A stretch of 21,524 nucleotides of DNA from Bacteroidota bacterium. Lineage in GTDB: Bacteria; Bacteroidota; Bacteroidia; Chitinophagales; Chitinophagaceae. Below, in pieces: positions 14,846 to 21,524 of this stretch. The stretch is from the NCBI GenBank assembly GCA_023409975.1, contig JAEYQO010000098.1:1-21524 (forward strand). Direction: 5' to 3'. Position 1 is the stretch's first letter; each line of letters starts with the position of its first letter. The notes below the pieces were generated by a model. It did not search any database and was not told where the DNA came from. It saw only the letters and a program-made list of their open reading frames with translations. Position numbers and translations under genes: made by a program.

Positions 14846-15694
14846 ATGCCTTTACACATTCCAACATTTCTGACCCGTCTTGGTTCTGCAGTGGTGTTTG
14901 CCATAATCCTGCTTGGCGGACTCCTCTGGAATGACTGGGCTTTCCTCGTACTGTTCATGTTGATCCAGTTCCTTTGCATTCATGAGTATTTCAAGCTGAT
15001 GAACAGGATCATTCCGGGACAGAAGCATGTGTTTCTGGCGCAAAGGATCACTCAGGCTTTCTCGTTTCTATTTCTGGGCCTCGTGGGACTGTCGATATTA
15101 GAGTTCGGTCCTTATGAGGTCGATCTATGGCCTGCAGCATTTTTCTTCCCTGCCGTGTTTTTGATTCTCAATGTATTCTTTGTTCAGAGTTTCTGGTCCA
15201 GTACACTGAAAGCATTCGGAGCAATGATGTATATCACCTTGCCTATAGCTCTAATGGTAGGAATGCGGAGCATGAGCGCGGTGATTCCGCTGGCACTAAT
15301 ACTGATGATCTGGACCAACGATACGATGGCCTATCTTGTTGGATCCTTCATCGGGAAAAAGCCCCTGTCGAAGATCTCTCCTAAAAAGACCTGGGAAGGC
15401 ACCATTGGCGGGTCGCTGCTCACCATTGCCGGTGCCGCTATCTGGGGCTATTATGCACCCTGGTATACCATGACCGACTGGATTGCCCTTGCACTGATCG
15501 TAAGCATTACCGGAAACCTGGGAGATCTGCTGGAATCTAAGCTTAAACGAATGGCTGATGTGAAGGACTCCGGGAGTATCATGCCGGGCCACGGAGGCGC
15601 GCTGGACCGGTTTGATTCGCTGCTGGTGGCGATCCCCTTCGCGTTTTCCTATGCCTATCTTTTCATGCCGGCGGTTCCGGTGGTCATTTTTTAA
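14846..15694 (+). CDS. cdsA: Phosphatidate cytidylyltransferase
   Basis: CdsA joins CTP and phosphatidic acid to CDP-diacylglycerol, the branch point for all membrane phospholipids, in the inner membrane. It has 282 residues and about eight hydrophobic helices. The C-terminal CDS signature is intact: from GDLLESKLKR (226-235) through VKDSGSIMPGHGGALDRFD (239-257), with Asp227, Lys240, Asp241, Asp254 and Asp257 in the metal and CTP-binding pattern. SPKKTWEG (178-185) is a second conserved block. The psd gene starts 28 bases downstream, which fits a phospholipid operon. PssA, which would make phosphatidylserine from the CdsA product, is not in the window. Confidence 0.95.
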   Translation: MPLHIPTFLTRLGSAVVFAIILLGGLLWNDWAFLVLFMLIQFLCIHEYFKLMNRIIPGQKHVFLAQRITQAFSFLFLGLVGLSILEFGPYEVDLWPAAFFFPAVFLILNVFFVQSFWSSTLKAFGAMMYITLPIALMVGMRSMSAVIPLALILMIWTNDTMAYLVGSFIGKKPLSKISPKKTWEGTIGGSLLTIAGAAIWGYYAPWYTMTDWIALALIVSITGNLGDLLESKLKRMADVKDSGSIMPGHGGALDRFDSLLVAIPFAFSYAYLFMPAVPVVIF

Positions 15695-15722
15695 ACTTAT
15701 TATTGCAACATAATTATCCACG

Positions 15723-16379
15723 ATGCATATTCACCGCGAAGGTTATAAATATATACTGATCGCCACCATCACCTGGGCGCTGTTTGCCTGGGTCTCTTAC
15801 CGGTTCTTCTTTGATGTTCCTGTGCTTTTCTGGCTGGTCAACCTGATCTGTTTTCTTCTATGGTTCTGGATTCTCTGGTTCTTCAGGATTCCTAAGCGGC
15901 AATTCATGGAGGGCGAGGCAAAGATCGTGGCTCCTGCAGATGGAAAGGTTGTGGTTATTGAAGAAACCTATGAGCCGGAATACTTTAAAGAACGCAGGCT
16001 GCAGGTATCCATTTTCATGTCTCCGCTGAATGTACACGTGAACAGGAATCCGATCAGTGGCGAGGTGAAGTATATGAAATACCATCCGGGCAAGTATCTT
16101 GTGGCCTGGCACCCGAAGTCTTCTACGGAGAATGAAAGGACCACCCTGGTCATTGCCAACGGCCGGATGGAGTTGATGATGCGGCAGATCGCCGGCGCAC
16201 TGGCCAGAAGGATTTGTTTTTATGTCAAAGAGGGGGATCAGGTCCGCCAGAACGACGAGTTTGGCTTCATCCGGTTCGGGTCCAGGGTAGATGTTTTTCT
16301 GCCTATAGGCACCAAGGTAGATGTTAAATTAGGCGAAATTGTGAAGGGTGGTGTCAGCGTGCTGGCGCATTTACCATAA
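15723..16379 (+). CDS. psd: Phosphatidylserine decarboxylase proenzyme
   Basis: Psd removes CO2 from phosphatidylserine to give phosphatidylethanolamine. It is a pyruvoyl enzyme made by self-cleavage of the proenzyme. At 218 residues this belongs to the short class (about 210-230). Two membrane helices lie at the N-terminus (about 8-29 and 33-54, both Trp/Phe rich). Then come PADGKV (Asp73), MSPLNVHVNRNP (His105) and the cleavage site FGS at 185-187, where Ser187 is expected to become the pyruvoyl group. The Gly-Ser pair is typical of the short class, which also includes archaetidylserine decarboxylases. The gene lies 28 bases after cdsA. The preference for phosphatidylserine over other headgroup lipids is inferred from the bacterial context. 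Confidence 0.94.
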   Translation: MHIHREGYKYILIATITWALFAWVSYRFFFDVPVLFWLVNLICFLLWFWILWFFRIPKRQFMEGEAKIVAPADGKVVVIEETYEPEYFKERRLQVSIFMSPLNVHVNRNPISGEVKYMKYHPGKYLVAWHPKSSTENERTTLVIANGRMELMMRQIAGALARRICFYVKEGDQVRQNDEFGFIRFGSRVDVFLPIGTKVDVKLGEIVKGGVSVLAHLP

Positions 16380-16411
16380 ATTCGTATCTTTATATTCTTA
16401 AAAAAACCAAC

Positions 16412-16609
16412 ATGAAGAAACTTACCTTGTTCCTTGGTGCCCTGATGATTGCAGGTGCTTCGTTTGCGTGTGATGGCGGCAAGAAAGGCGATAAAGCCTG
16501 CTGCAAGAAAACTGAACAGAAAGCGTGCTGCAAGAAAGGCGACAAGAAAGATTGCGCTAAAACTGCAGAAGCTAAGAAAGAAGAAAAGAAAGCCGAGAAG
16601 AAATCCTAG
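16412..16609 (+). CDS. Small exported Cys-pair/Lys-rich protein, function unknown
   Basis: This is a 65-residue protein. Residues 1-19 (MKKLTLFLGALMIAGASFA) are a clear export signal, followed at once by Cys20. The mature part is almost only Lys, Ala, Glu, Asp, Gly and Cys. It contains two near-identical units, ACCKKTEQK and ACCKKGDKK, with Cys30-Cys31 and Cys39-Cys40, then a last Cys48 and an acidic-basic repetitive tail (KKEEKKAEKK). The segment before Cys20 (SFAC) is a poor lipobox, so either signal peptidase could act. Six cysteines in so short a basic protein suggest metal binding or a redox role in the periplasm, but I recognise no named family. TATCTTTA (16385-16392) is a near -7 box, and a strong terminator follows. 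The coding repeats argue for expansion by slippage. Confidence 0.8.
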   Translation: MKKLTLFLGALMIAGASFACDGGKKGDKACCKKTEQKACCKKGDKKDCAKTAEAKKEEKKAEKKS

Positions 16610-16635
16610 AGATACAGGTCTCAGGTTTTATCTGA

Positions 16636-16669
16636 TAGAAACGGTTAGTGCGCGCACTAACCGTTTCTA
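16636..16669. terminator. Perfect 34-bp palindrome acting as terminator
   Basis: The 17 bases TAGAAACGGTTAGTGCG at 16636-16652 are the exact reverse complement of 16653-16669. A run of five T follows on the plus strand after one A (16671-16675). It lies between convergent genes, 26 bases after the Cys-rich gene and 24 before the end of pyrH. It fits a strong intrinsic terminator for the plus strand and perhaps for both. Its exact symmetry is longer than a terminator needs. Confidence 0.88.
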
Positions 16670-16693
16670 TTTTTGAAGAACTCCAATAAAGTT

Positions 16694-17404
16694 TTAGCTG
16701 ACAATGGTACCGACCATGCGACCTTCGACGACACTCAGCAGATTTCCGGGTTTGTGCATATCGAAAACGATGATCGGCAGATTATTTTCCTGGCAGAGCG
16801 TGAATGCCGTCATATCCATCACTTTCAGTCCCTGGCTGATCACCTCTCCGAAGCTAAGGCGTTCGTAACGCGTGGCAGTTTTGTCTTTCTCGGGGTCTGC
16901 ACTATAGATACCATCCACACGAGTGCCTTTCAGGATCACATCCGCATTGATTTCAATAGCGCGGAGGGAACCTGCTGTATCCGTAGTGAAATAAGGGTTT
17001 CCAGTGCCAGCGCCGAAGATGACTACCCTTCCCTTCTCAAGGTGACGGATGGCCTTCCGGCGGATATAGGGTTCTGCCACCTGTTCCATTTTGATCGCGC
17101 TCTGCAACCTCGTTTTCACCCCCAGTTTCTCCAGTGAGGCCTGAAGCGCCATGCCATTGATGACCGTGGCCAACATGCCCATATAGTCTCCCTGTGCACG
17201 CTCGATACCGGTCTCCGCCTCGTTCATACCTCTGTATATATTACCACCTCCGATCACAACGGCTACCTGGACACCGATATCGGTAACTGCTTTGATATCA
17301 GTGGCATAAGCCTCCAGCATCTGCGGGTCGATACCAAAATTGCGGGTTCCCATGAGGGATTCGCCGGAAAGTTTTAATAATACCCTGTTGTATTTTGGAA
17401 GCAT
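16694..17404 (-). CDS. pyrH: UMP kinase
   Basis: PyrH phosphorylates UMP to UDP with ATP in the cytoplasm, as a hexamer regulated by GTP and UTP. At 236 residues it has the standard length. The amino-acid-kinase fold motifs are intact: RVLLKLSGE (7-15), VVIGGGNIYRG (49-59), RVVIFGAGTGNPYFTTD (126-142) and KVMDMTAFTLC (194-204), the last typical of bacterial UMP kinases. The ATG at 17404 is the natural start and agrees with the family N-terminus. A near -7 box (TTCTTTTG on the minus strand, about 17444-17451) and a 7-bp dyad at 17462-17476 lie upstream. The gene is on its own here, without the tsf or frr neighbours seen in many other bacteria. Confidence 0.97.
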   Translation of the reverse strand: MLPKYNRVLLKLSGESLMGTRNFGIDPQMLEAYATDIKAVTDIGVQVAVVIGGGNIYRGMNEAETGIERAQGDYMGMLATVINGMALQASLEKLGVKTRLQSAIKMEQVAEPYIRRKAIRHLEKGRVVIFGAGTGNPYFTTDTAGSLRAIEINADVILKGTRVDGIYSADPEKDKTATRYERLSFGEVISQGLKVMDMTAFTLCQENNLPIIVFDMHKPGNLLSVVEGRMVGTIVS

Positions 17405-17461
17405 ATGAGTTGATTTGGAGAAAAGGATCTTGGGTTTCCGGGTGCAAAAGAAAGAAAAAAC

Positions 17462-17476
17462 TCAGAATTATTCTGA
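17462..17476. promoter_or_regulatory. Palindrome TCAGAATTATTCTGA upstream of pyrH
   Basis: Seven-base arms flank one central base. The dyad lies about 60 bases before the pyrH start, just upstream of its near -7 box (17444-17451), a position that would suit a regulator of pyrimidine synthesis. No known consensus is recognised. Confidence 0.4.
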
Positions 17477-17529
17477 TCGTTTCTTTGTTCAAGCCATTCA
17501 CCAGCTTGTTTTCCAGGGCTTTCTGCCCG

Positions 17530-18201
17530 TTACACAAGATAGAAATACGCCGCAACCTGCACCAGGATCCCGATGATGTAACCCAGCCAGATCTCCCGCG
17601 CGAGATGTGCATTCAGAATCATTCTTGCCGTACCGATCAGCCCCGCAACGACGAGTGCGATGAAGAACGGAATGCTCATATTCACCGGACTGTTGAACAT
17701 CAGGATAATGAGAATCCCCAGCAGACTCCCTGCCCCGGTCGTATGCATGCTGATCTTAACGAAGATATTGATCATGAACACCGCTATCACCCCCCAGAAA
17801 GCTGCCAGGAGAATAAGCTGGAGCATGAATGGCGCGTTAATGTTCCTGGCCACATGGTGTGCCCAGAAGTAGAACACCATCGTTCCTATAAGCGGTATGA
17901 TCCGGTCTTTCGCCGTGTGCAGATGGATGCTTTCTATAAATCCCACCGCTTTGGTCAACAGCGTCGCAACAATCGGGAAGAACGCGGTAAGCAGAAAGAC
18001 GGACAATAGTAGTTGGTAGAACCTTGCAGGAGGCAGACCTGCAAAACTGGCGGGGGACAATTTATACACCATAAAGGTGATCAATGACGGGATGAATACC
18101 GGATGCAGCAGATAACTGATGATCATAGCGGGTATTCGAAGTGCAGGCGAAAAACTCCTGGCCACTGGTATTTGTTCTTTGTTGGTGTCTGTTGAGATCA
18201 T
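17530..18201 (-). CDS. PAP2-like polytopic membrane protein
   Basis: I choose the ATG at 18201 (223 residues), because it overlaps the metH stop as ATGA. An ATG at 18225 would add eight residues. Hydrophobic helices fill most of the protein after residue 20. Three pieces recall the phosphatidic-acid phosphatase type 2 motifs: KDRIIP near residues 98-103, KISMHTTGAG near 149-158, and ARMILNAHLAREIWLG near 192-207 with Arg193 and His199. The match is partial: motif 1 has no RP pair, and the last motif has Glu where Asp is usual. Activity on lipid phosphates is thus possible but not assured. Translational coupling to metH is likely; the functional link is unclear. The nearby cdsA and psd, on the other strand, share only a lipid theme. 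Confidence 0.7.
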   Translation of the reverse strand: MISTDTNKEQIPVARSFSPALRIPAMIISYLLHPVFIPSLITFMVYKLSPASFAGLPPARFYQLLLSVFLLTAFFPIVATLLTKAVGFIESIHLHTAKDRIIPLIGTMVFYFWAHHVARNINAPFMLQLILLAAFWGVIAVFMINIFVKISMHTTGAGSLLGILIILMFNSPVNMSIPFFIALVVAGLIGTARMILNAHLAREIWLGYIIGILVQVAAYFYLV

Positions 18202-20897
18202 CCTTCGAGGTTTTGGCGAAGCCATTGAGTTATTTCGTCTTTAGTCATTCCCTTTCTGACAGCATAGTCTTCCAGTTGATCCTCCAGAATCCTTCCTACT
18301 CCGAAATAGGTGCTCTGGGGATGACTGAAGTACCAGCCGCAGACAGCGGCGCCCGGGTACATGGCAAGCGACTCCGTAAGTGTGATTCCTGCCTTGTTTG
18401 TAGCATCCAGCAGGGCGAATAGTTTGTGTTTTTCTGTATGATCGGGACAGGCCGGATAGCCAGGAGCCGGGCGAATACCCTGATATTTTTCCCTGATCAG
18501 GTCTTCAGGTGAAAGCTGTTCTTCCCGGGCATAACCCCAGAACTCTGTCCTTGTTCGTTTGTGCAACAATTCGGCAAAGGCTTCTGCCAGTCGGTCGGCC
18601 AATGCCTGCAACATAATCTTGTTGTAGTCATCATGCTCTGCAATAAACCTTTGCAGGTGTGGCTCTATTCCGTGTATGCCTACCGCAAACGCGCCCATGA
18701 AATCCCTTCCCTCAGGTTTTATGAAATCAGCGAGCGAGAAGCTTGGCTGGCCTGCAGCCTTCTTAATCTGCTGGCGCAGCATTTCCAGGCTGGTAAGCAC
18801 AGTTCCTGTCTCATCCTTAATGCTGATGCTATCCGGTCCGGTTCTCTCCACCTCCCAGAAACCAACCACACCCCTTGCCTGAAGCCAGTTTTCGGCGATG
18901 ATCTGATCCAATAGCCTGTTGGCATCATTGAATAGTTTGGTGGCCTCTGTTCCTGCATGAGGATCACTGAGAATAGCAGGGTATTTCCCTTTGAGCTCCC
19001 AGGCGATGAAGAAAGGATTCCAGTCGATGAACCCTCTGATCTCGTTCAGGTCATAATTATCAAAAGCGAGGGTTCCTTTTACTGCAGGTACCGGTGGTTC
19101 ATACCCTTCCCAATCGATGGCAACCTGGTTGCTGCAGGCATCTTTGTAACTGATGTATTGTTTCACTCCCTGCTTACCTGCATAATCCTTGCGTAATTGT
19201 TCATACTCCGCTGCTATCTGCGAAAGAAATTGTGGTTTTTGTTCCTGTTGCAATAACTGCCCTACCGTGGTAACGCTGCGACTGGCATCCAGAACATAAA
19301 CGACGCCATTGTCATACTCCGGAGCGATCCGAAGTGCAGTATGCGTTCTGGAGGTTGTGGCACCACCGATCAGCAGGGGCTGTTTCATGCCTCGCCGCTT
19401 CATTTCCCGGGCTACATGTACCATTTCATCCAGTGAGGGCGTAATCAATCCGCTCAGACCGATCATGTCTACCTGTTCCTTCTCTGCTGTATCGAGGATC
19501 TTATCGGCAGGTACCATCACACCCAGATCGATGATTTCATATCCATTGCAGCCCAGCACGACCCCGACGATATTCTTACCGATATCATGAACATCACCTT
19601 TTACCGTAGCCAGCAGGATCTTTGCGGCTCCTGCCTGCTCTGTAGCAGTCGCCCCCCCGGCTTCCAGCGCTTTTCGGCGCTCTTCCTTTTCCGCTTCAAT
19701 AAAAGGTGTCAGGATCGCGACGGATTTCTTCATCACGCGGGCGCTCTTCACCACCTGCGGAAGGAACATCTTTCCGCTGCCAAAGAGATCGCCTACTACA
19801 TTCATCCCTGCCATCAGCGGCCCCTCAATCACGTCCAGTGGCCGGGGGTATTGCTGCCGAGCCTCTTCCGTATCCTGATCTATATATTCGGTGATACCAT
19901 TCACCAGCGCATGTTTCAGCCTTTCCTCTACCGGGGTATTCCGCCAGGCCTCATCCTTTTTCACTTCCTTACCTCTGGCCTTCACGGTCTCGGCGAAGGT
20001 CACAAGGCGTTCTGTTGCGTCTGCGTTCCTGTTCAGCACTACATCTTCACACAGTGTTCTCAGCTCCGGTTCGATCTCTGAGTACACCTGTAACTGACCG
20101 GCATTAACGATGCCCATGTCCAGACCTGCACTGATGGCGTGATAAAGAAACACGGCGTGAATGGCTTCCCTGACCGGATCGTTACCTCTGAAGGAGAAGG
20201 AGACATTGCTGACGCCGCCGCTCACCTTAACCAGGGGCATTTTCTGTTTGATGATCTTAGTAGCTTCTATGAAGTCGACCGCATAGTTATTGTGTTCTTC
20301 GATACCCGTTGCGATCGCAAAAATGTTGGGATCGAATATGATCTCCTGCGGATCGAAACCCACAGTCTCTGTGAGGATCGAGTAAGCCCTTTGGCAGATA
20401 TTGATCCGGCGTTCCAAAGTGTCCGCCTGTCCATCTTCATCGAAAGCCATTACCACCACTGCCGCACAGTAGTCCTTACAGATAATGGCCTGCTCGACAA
20501 ACTTCGCTTCACCTTCTTTCAGAGAAATGGAATTGACGATGCACTTCCCCTGTACGCATTTGAGTCCTGCTTCGATGATGGAGAACTTAGAAGAGTCGAT
20601 CATCACCGGGATCTTAGCGATATCCGGTTCACTCTGGAGCAGGTTAAGAAACGTCGTCATGGCCTTTTCCCCGTCGAGAAGGGCGTCATCCATATTTACA
20701 TCGAGAATCTGGGCACCCCCCTCTACCTGCTGGCGGGCCACCGACAGGGCTTCCTCGAAATTACCTTCCCTGATCAGACGGGCGAACTTCTTCGACCCTG
20801 TAACATTGGTGCGTTCACCGATATTGATAAAATTAGACTCAGGACGGAGCACAAGGGGCTCCAGGCCGCTAAGCCTCAGGAAAGGTTGGATAGACAT
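18198..20897 (-). CDS. metH: Cobalamin-dependent methionine synthase lacking the homocysteine domain
   Basis: MetH moves a methyl group from methyltetrahydrofolate through cobalamin to homocysteine. This 899-residue protein starts at the folate module: pterin-binding domain about 20-280 (NFINIGERTNVTGSKKF, ILDVNMDD), cobalamin cap about 320-410, cobalamin Rossmann domain about 425-545 with DVHDIG (435-440; His437 is the expected cobalt ligand), and the AdoMet reactivation domain from about 580 to the end (RPAPGYPACPDHTEK). Full MetH has about 1,230 residues and begins with a zinc-bearing homocysteine domain of about 320 residues; here that domain is absent. In Bacteroidota it is often a separate gene just upstream, but upstream of this ATG lies a divergent unrelated gene. 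The start is supported by the ATG directly before a normal folate-domain N-terminus and by a -7 box at 20903-20910. Confidence 0.95.
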   Translation of the reverse strand: MSIQPFLRLSGLEPLVLRPESNFINIGERTNVTGSKKFARLIREGNFEEALSVARQQVEGGAQILDVNMDDALLDGEKAMTTFLNLLQSEPDIAKIPVMIDSSKFSIIEAGLKCVQGKCIVNSISLKEGEAKFVEQAIICKDYCAAVVVMAFDEDGQADTLERRINICQRAYSILTETVGFDPQEIIFDPNIFAIATGIEEHNNYAVDFIEATKIIKQKMPLVKVSGGVSNVSFSFRGNDPVREAIHAVFLYHAISAGLDMGIVNAGQLQVYSEIEPELRTLCEDVVLNRNADATERLVTFAETVKARGKEVKKDEAWRNTPVEERLKHALVNGITEYIDQDTEEARQQYPRPLDVIEGPLMAGMNVVGDLFGSGKMFLPQVVKSARVMKKSVAILTPFIEAEKEERRKALEAGGATATEQAGAAKILLATVKGDVHDIGKNIVGVVLGCNGYEIIDLGVMVPADKILDTAEKEQVDMIGLSGLITPSLDEMVHVAREMKRRGMKQPLLIGGATTSRTHTALRIAPEYDNGVVYVLDASRSVTTVGQLLQQEQKPQFLSQIAAEYEQLRKDYAGKQGVKQYISYKDACSNQVAIDWEGYEPPVPAVKGTLAFDNYDLNEIRGFIDWNPFFIAWELKGKYPAILSDPHAGTEATKLFNDANRLLDQIIAENWLQARGVVGFWEVERTGPDSISIKDETGTVLTSLEMLRQQIKKAAGQPSFSLADFIKPEGRDFMGAFAVGIHGIEPHLQRFIAEHDDYNKIMLQALADRLAEAFAELLHKRTRTEFWGYAREEQLSPEDLIREKYQGIRPAPGYPACPDHTEKHKLFALLDATNKAGITLTESLAMYPGAAVCGWYFSHPQSTYFGVGRILEDQLEDYAVRKGMTKDEITQWLRQNLEG

Positions 20898-20902
20898 GGG
20901 TG

Positions 20903-20910
20903 CAAAAATA
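20903..20910 (-). promoter_or_regulatory. -7 promoter box TATTTTTG before metH
   Basis: This is an exact match to TAnnTTTG on the minus strand, five bases from the metH ATG. The expected transcript start would fall at or near the A of the start codon. There is no room for a cobalamin riboswitch between this box and the gene. Confidence 0.45.
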
Positions 20911-20914
20911 AGCC

Positions 20915-20928
20915 TTAGTGGTTAGTGG
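20915..20928 (+). repeat. Tandem 7-mer TTAGTGG x2
   Basis: Two exact adjacent copies of TTAGTGG lie in the divergent region upstream of metH and of the gene at 21052. It is short and may be chance or a slippage seed. Confidence 0.4.
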
Positions 20929-21051
20929 TAACAGTAATTCACCGGTGGCTGATCTGGTTACCGGGCCTAACAGGAGGAAATACCCGCCCAAATCCGGATA
21001 CAGCGTCTTGTGCCGGAGTTGTACCTTTACACCCTTTAGTAAAAAATCAAG

Positions 21052-21524
21052 ATGAGCAAGACAGAAGGTGGAGCTTCCTTCCCCGAGAGAGCGGAAAATT
21101 CAAACGACAACGGTAAACGGAATCAGGCAACAAGGGGCAAGGGCAGCAATAAAGGCACGACTTCCTCCAGGCCAGCCGGCAACAGGAGCGGTTCCGGACG
21201 TTCGTCCTTTGGGAACGAGGAAAAACCCCAGCGCAGGAGTGACAAGAAGAAGTTTTCCCCTTCGGATAAGAAACGCGAAGCGCAGCAGGCTCAGCGTCCG
21301 GCAAAGCGGAGGTCACAGGAGGATGCCGGCCAGGAAGGACGGGAAGAGCGTGGTGAAAGAAAACCCTATGGTCAGCAGGATCGTGAGAGAAGGACGGCCA
21401 GGAAGTTTGAGGACGGTGAAAGAAGAAGCGACCGCCGTGATGGCGCCGGTAAACCATCCTTCAGGAAAAATGACAGAACCAGGGGAGACAAAAAGCCCTT
21501 CGAGCAAAAACAAGGAAGGAGGCC
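21052..21524 (+). CDS. Highly basic disordered protein, N-terminal part; probably the leader of an RluB-type pseudouridine synthase
   Basis: From the ATG at 21052 (MSKTEGGASFPERAENSN) the frame stays open to the window edge, about 157 codons. The visible part is made of Arg, Lys, Gly, Ser, Gln, Glu and Asp with almost no hydrophobic residues (for example KPQRRSDKKKFSPSDKK and RERRTARKFEDGERRSDRR). It is therefore intrinsically disordered and suited to RNA contact. In Bacteroidota such leaders commonly precede the S4 and catalytic domains of ribosomal large-subunit pseudouridine synthase B, and that is my preferred reading. A DEAD-box helicase or another RNA-binding protein with a similar tail is an alternative, because no folded domain is inside the window. 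TACCTTTA at 21022-21029 is a near -7 box. Confidence 0.6.
   Translation, partial: MSKTEGGASFPERAENSNDNGKRNQATRGKGSNKGTTSSRPAGNRSGSGRSSFGNEEKPQRRSDKKKFSPSDKKREAQQAQRPAKRRSQEDAGQEGREERGERKPYGQQDRERRTARKFEDGERRSDRRDGAGKPSFRKNDRTRGDKKPFEQKQGRR

Noticed and set aside
20139..20918. A 259-codon plus-strand open frame opposite the metH N-terminus, and others at 19587-20081
   Set aside because: They are antisense to conserved metH domains and resemble no protein family.
20898..21051. A possible cobalamin riboswitch or SAM riboswitch before metH
   Set aside because: Only about 150 bases lie between the divergent genes, a -7 box sits five bases from the metH ATG, and no B12-box-like or SAM-aptamer helices are visible.
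1..21524. CRISPR array, tRNA or rRNA genes
   Set aside because: No regular 25-40 base repeats with unique spacers and no cloverleaf or rRNA sequence were recognised by eye; a covariance search was not possible.

Overview
The window looks like a chromosomal segment of a Bacteroidota bacterium, most probably of the Chitinophagaceae or a close relative. The reasons are the gene families present (Bacteroidetes-type ECF sigma factor with FecR, an STN-type TonB receptor and a DUF4249 lipoprotein; DUF3276; DUF3098 next to ftsX), weak or absent Shine-Dalgarno sequences, and promoter boxes of the Bacteroidota type TAnnTTTG. No genome was compared, so the assignment rests on protein families and promoter style only.

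Layout. (1) 1-2626 is an accessory patch. It holds the left end of an IS3-family element on the minus strand (1-154), the C-terminal remnant of a tyrosine recombinase that the IS abuts (155-341), an AT-rich stand-alone Fic AMP-transferase gene (501-1637) bracketed by imperfect 22-bp direct repeats, and about 1 kb without a convincing gene but rich in short inverted and direct repeats, including a possible pair of degenerate transposon ends. (2) 2627-4752 holds an AI-2E-family membrane permease and a double-PAS protein that ends in a phosphoacceptor-like helix without an ATPase domain. (3) 4795-9981 is a tight four-gene trans-envelope signalling operon: ECF sigma factor, FecR-type anti-sigma factor, TonB-dependent receptor with an N-terminal STN signalling domain, and a DUF4249 lipoprotein. 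(4) 10117-10491 is a DUF3276 (PUR-alpha-like) nucleic-acid-binding protein with the clearest promoter in the window. A strong bidirectional terminator separates it from the minus-strand group dxs - ftsX - DUF3098. (5) 13878-16379 is a plus-strand membrane and lipid group: CPBP protease, cdsA, psd. A small exported Cys/Lys-rich protein follows, then a perfect 34-bp palindromic terminator. (6) The minus strand then carries pyrH, a degenerate PAP2-like membrane protein, and a methionine synthase that lacks the homocysteine domain. (7) The right edge is the start of a very basic, disordered protein, probably the leader of an RluB-type pseudouridine synthase.

How the genes work together. The sigma/FecR/receptor/lipoprotein set can be read as a single circuit: ligand binding at the outer-membrane receptor is relayed through STN to FecR, which releases the sigma factor. 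The lipoprotein is likely the surface partner of the receptor in place of a SusD. CdsA and Psd are two steps of phosphatidylethanolamine synthesis; the step between them (PssA) is not in the window. Dxs, PyrH and MetH are core metabolism and FtsX is division. The most unusual parts are the recombinase/Fic/repeat patch, the Cys-pair peptide at 16412, the kinase-like PAS protein without a kinase domain, and the split MetH with no homocysteine module next to it.
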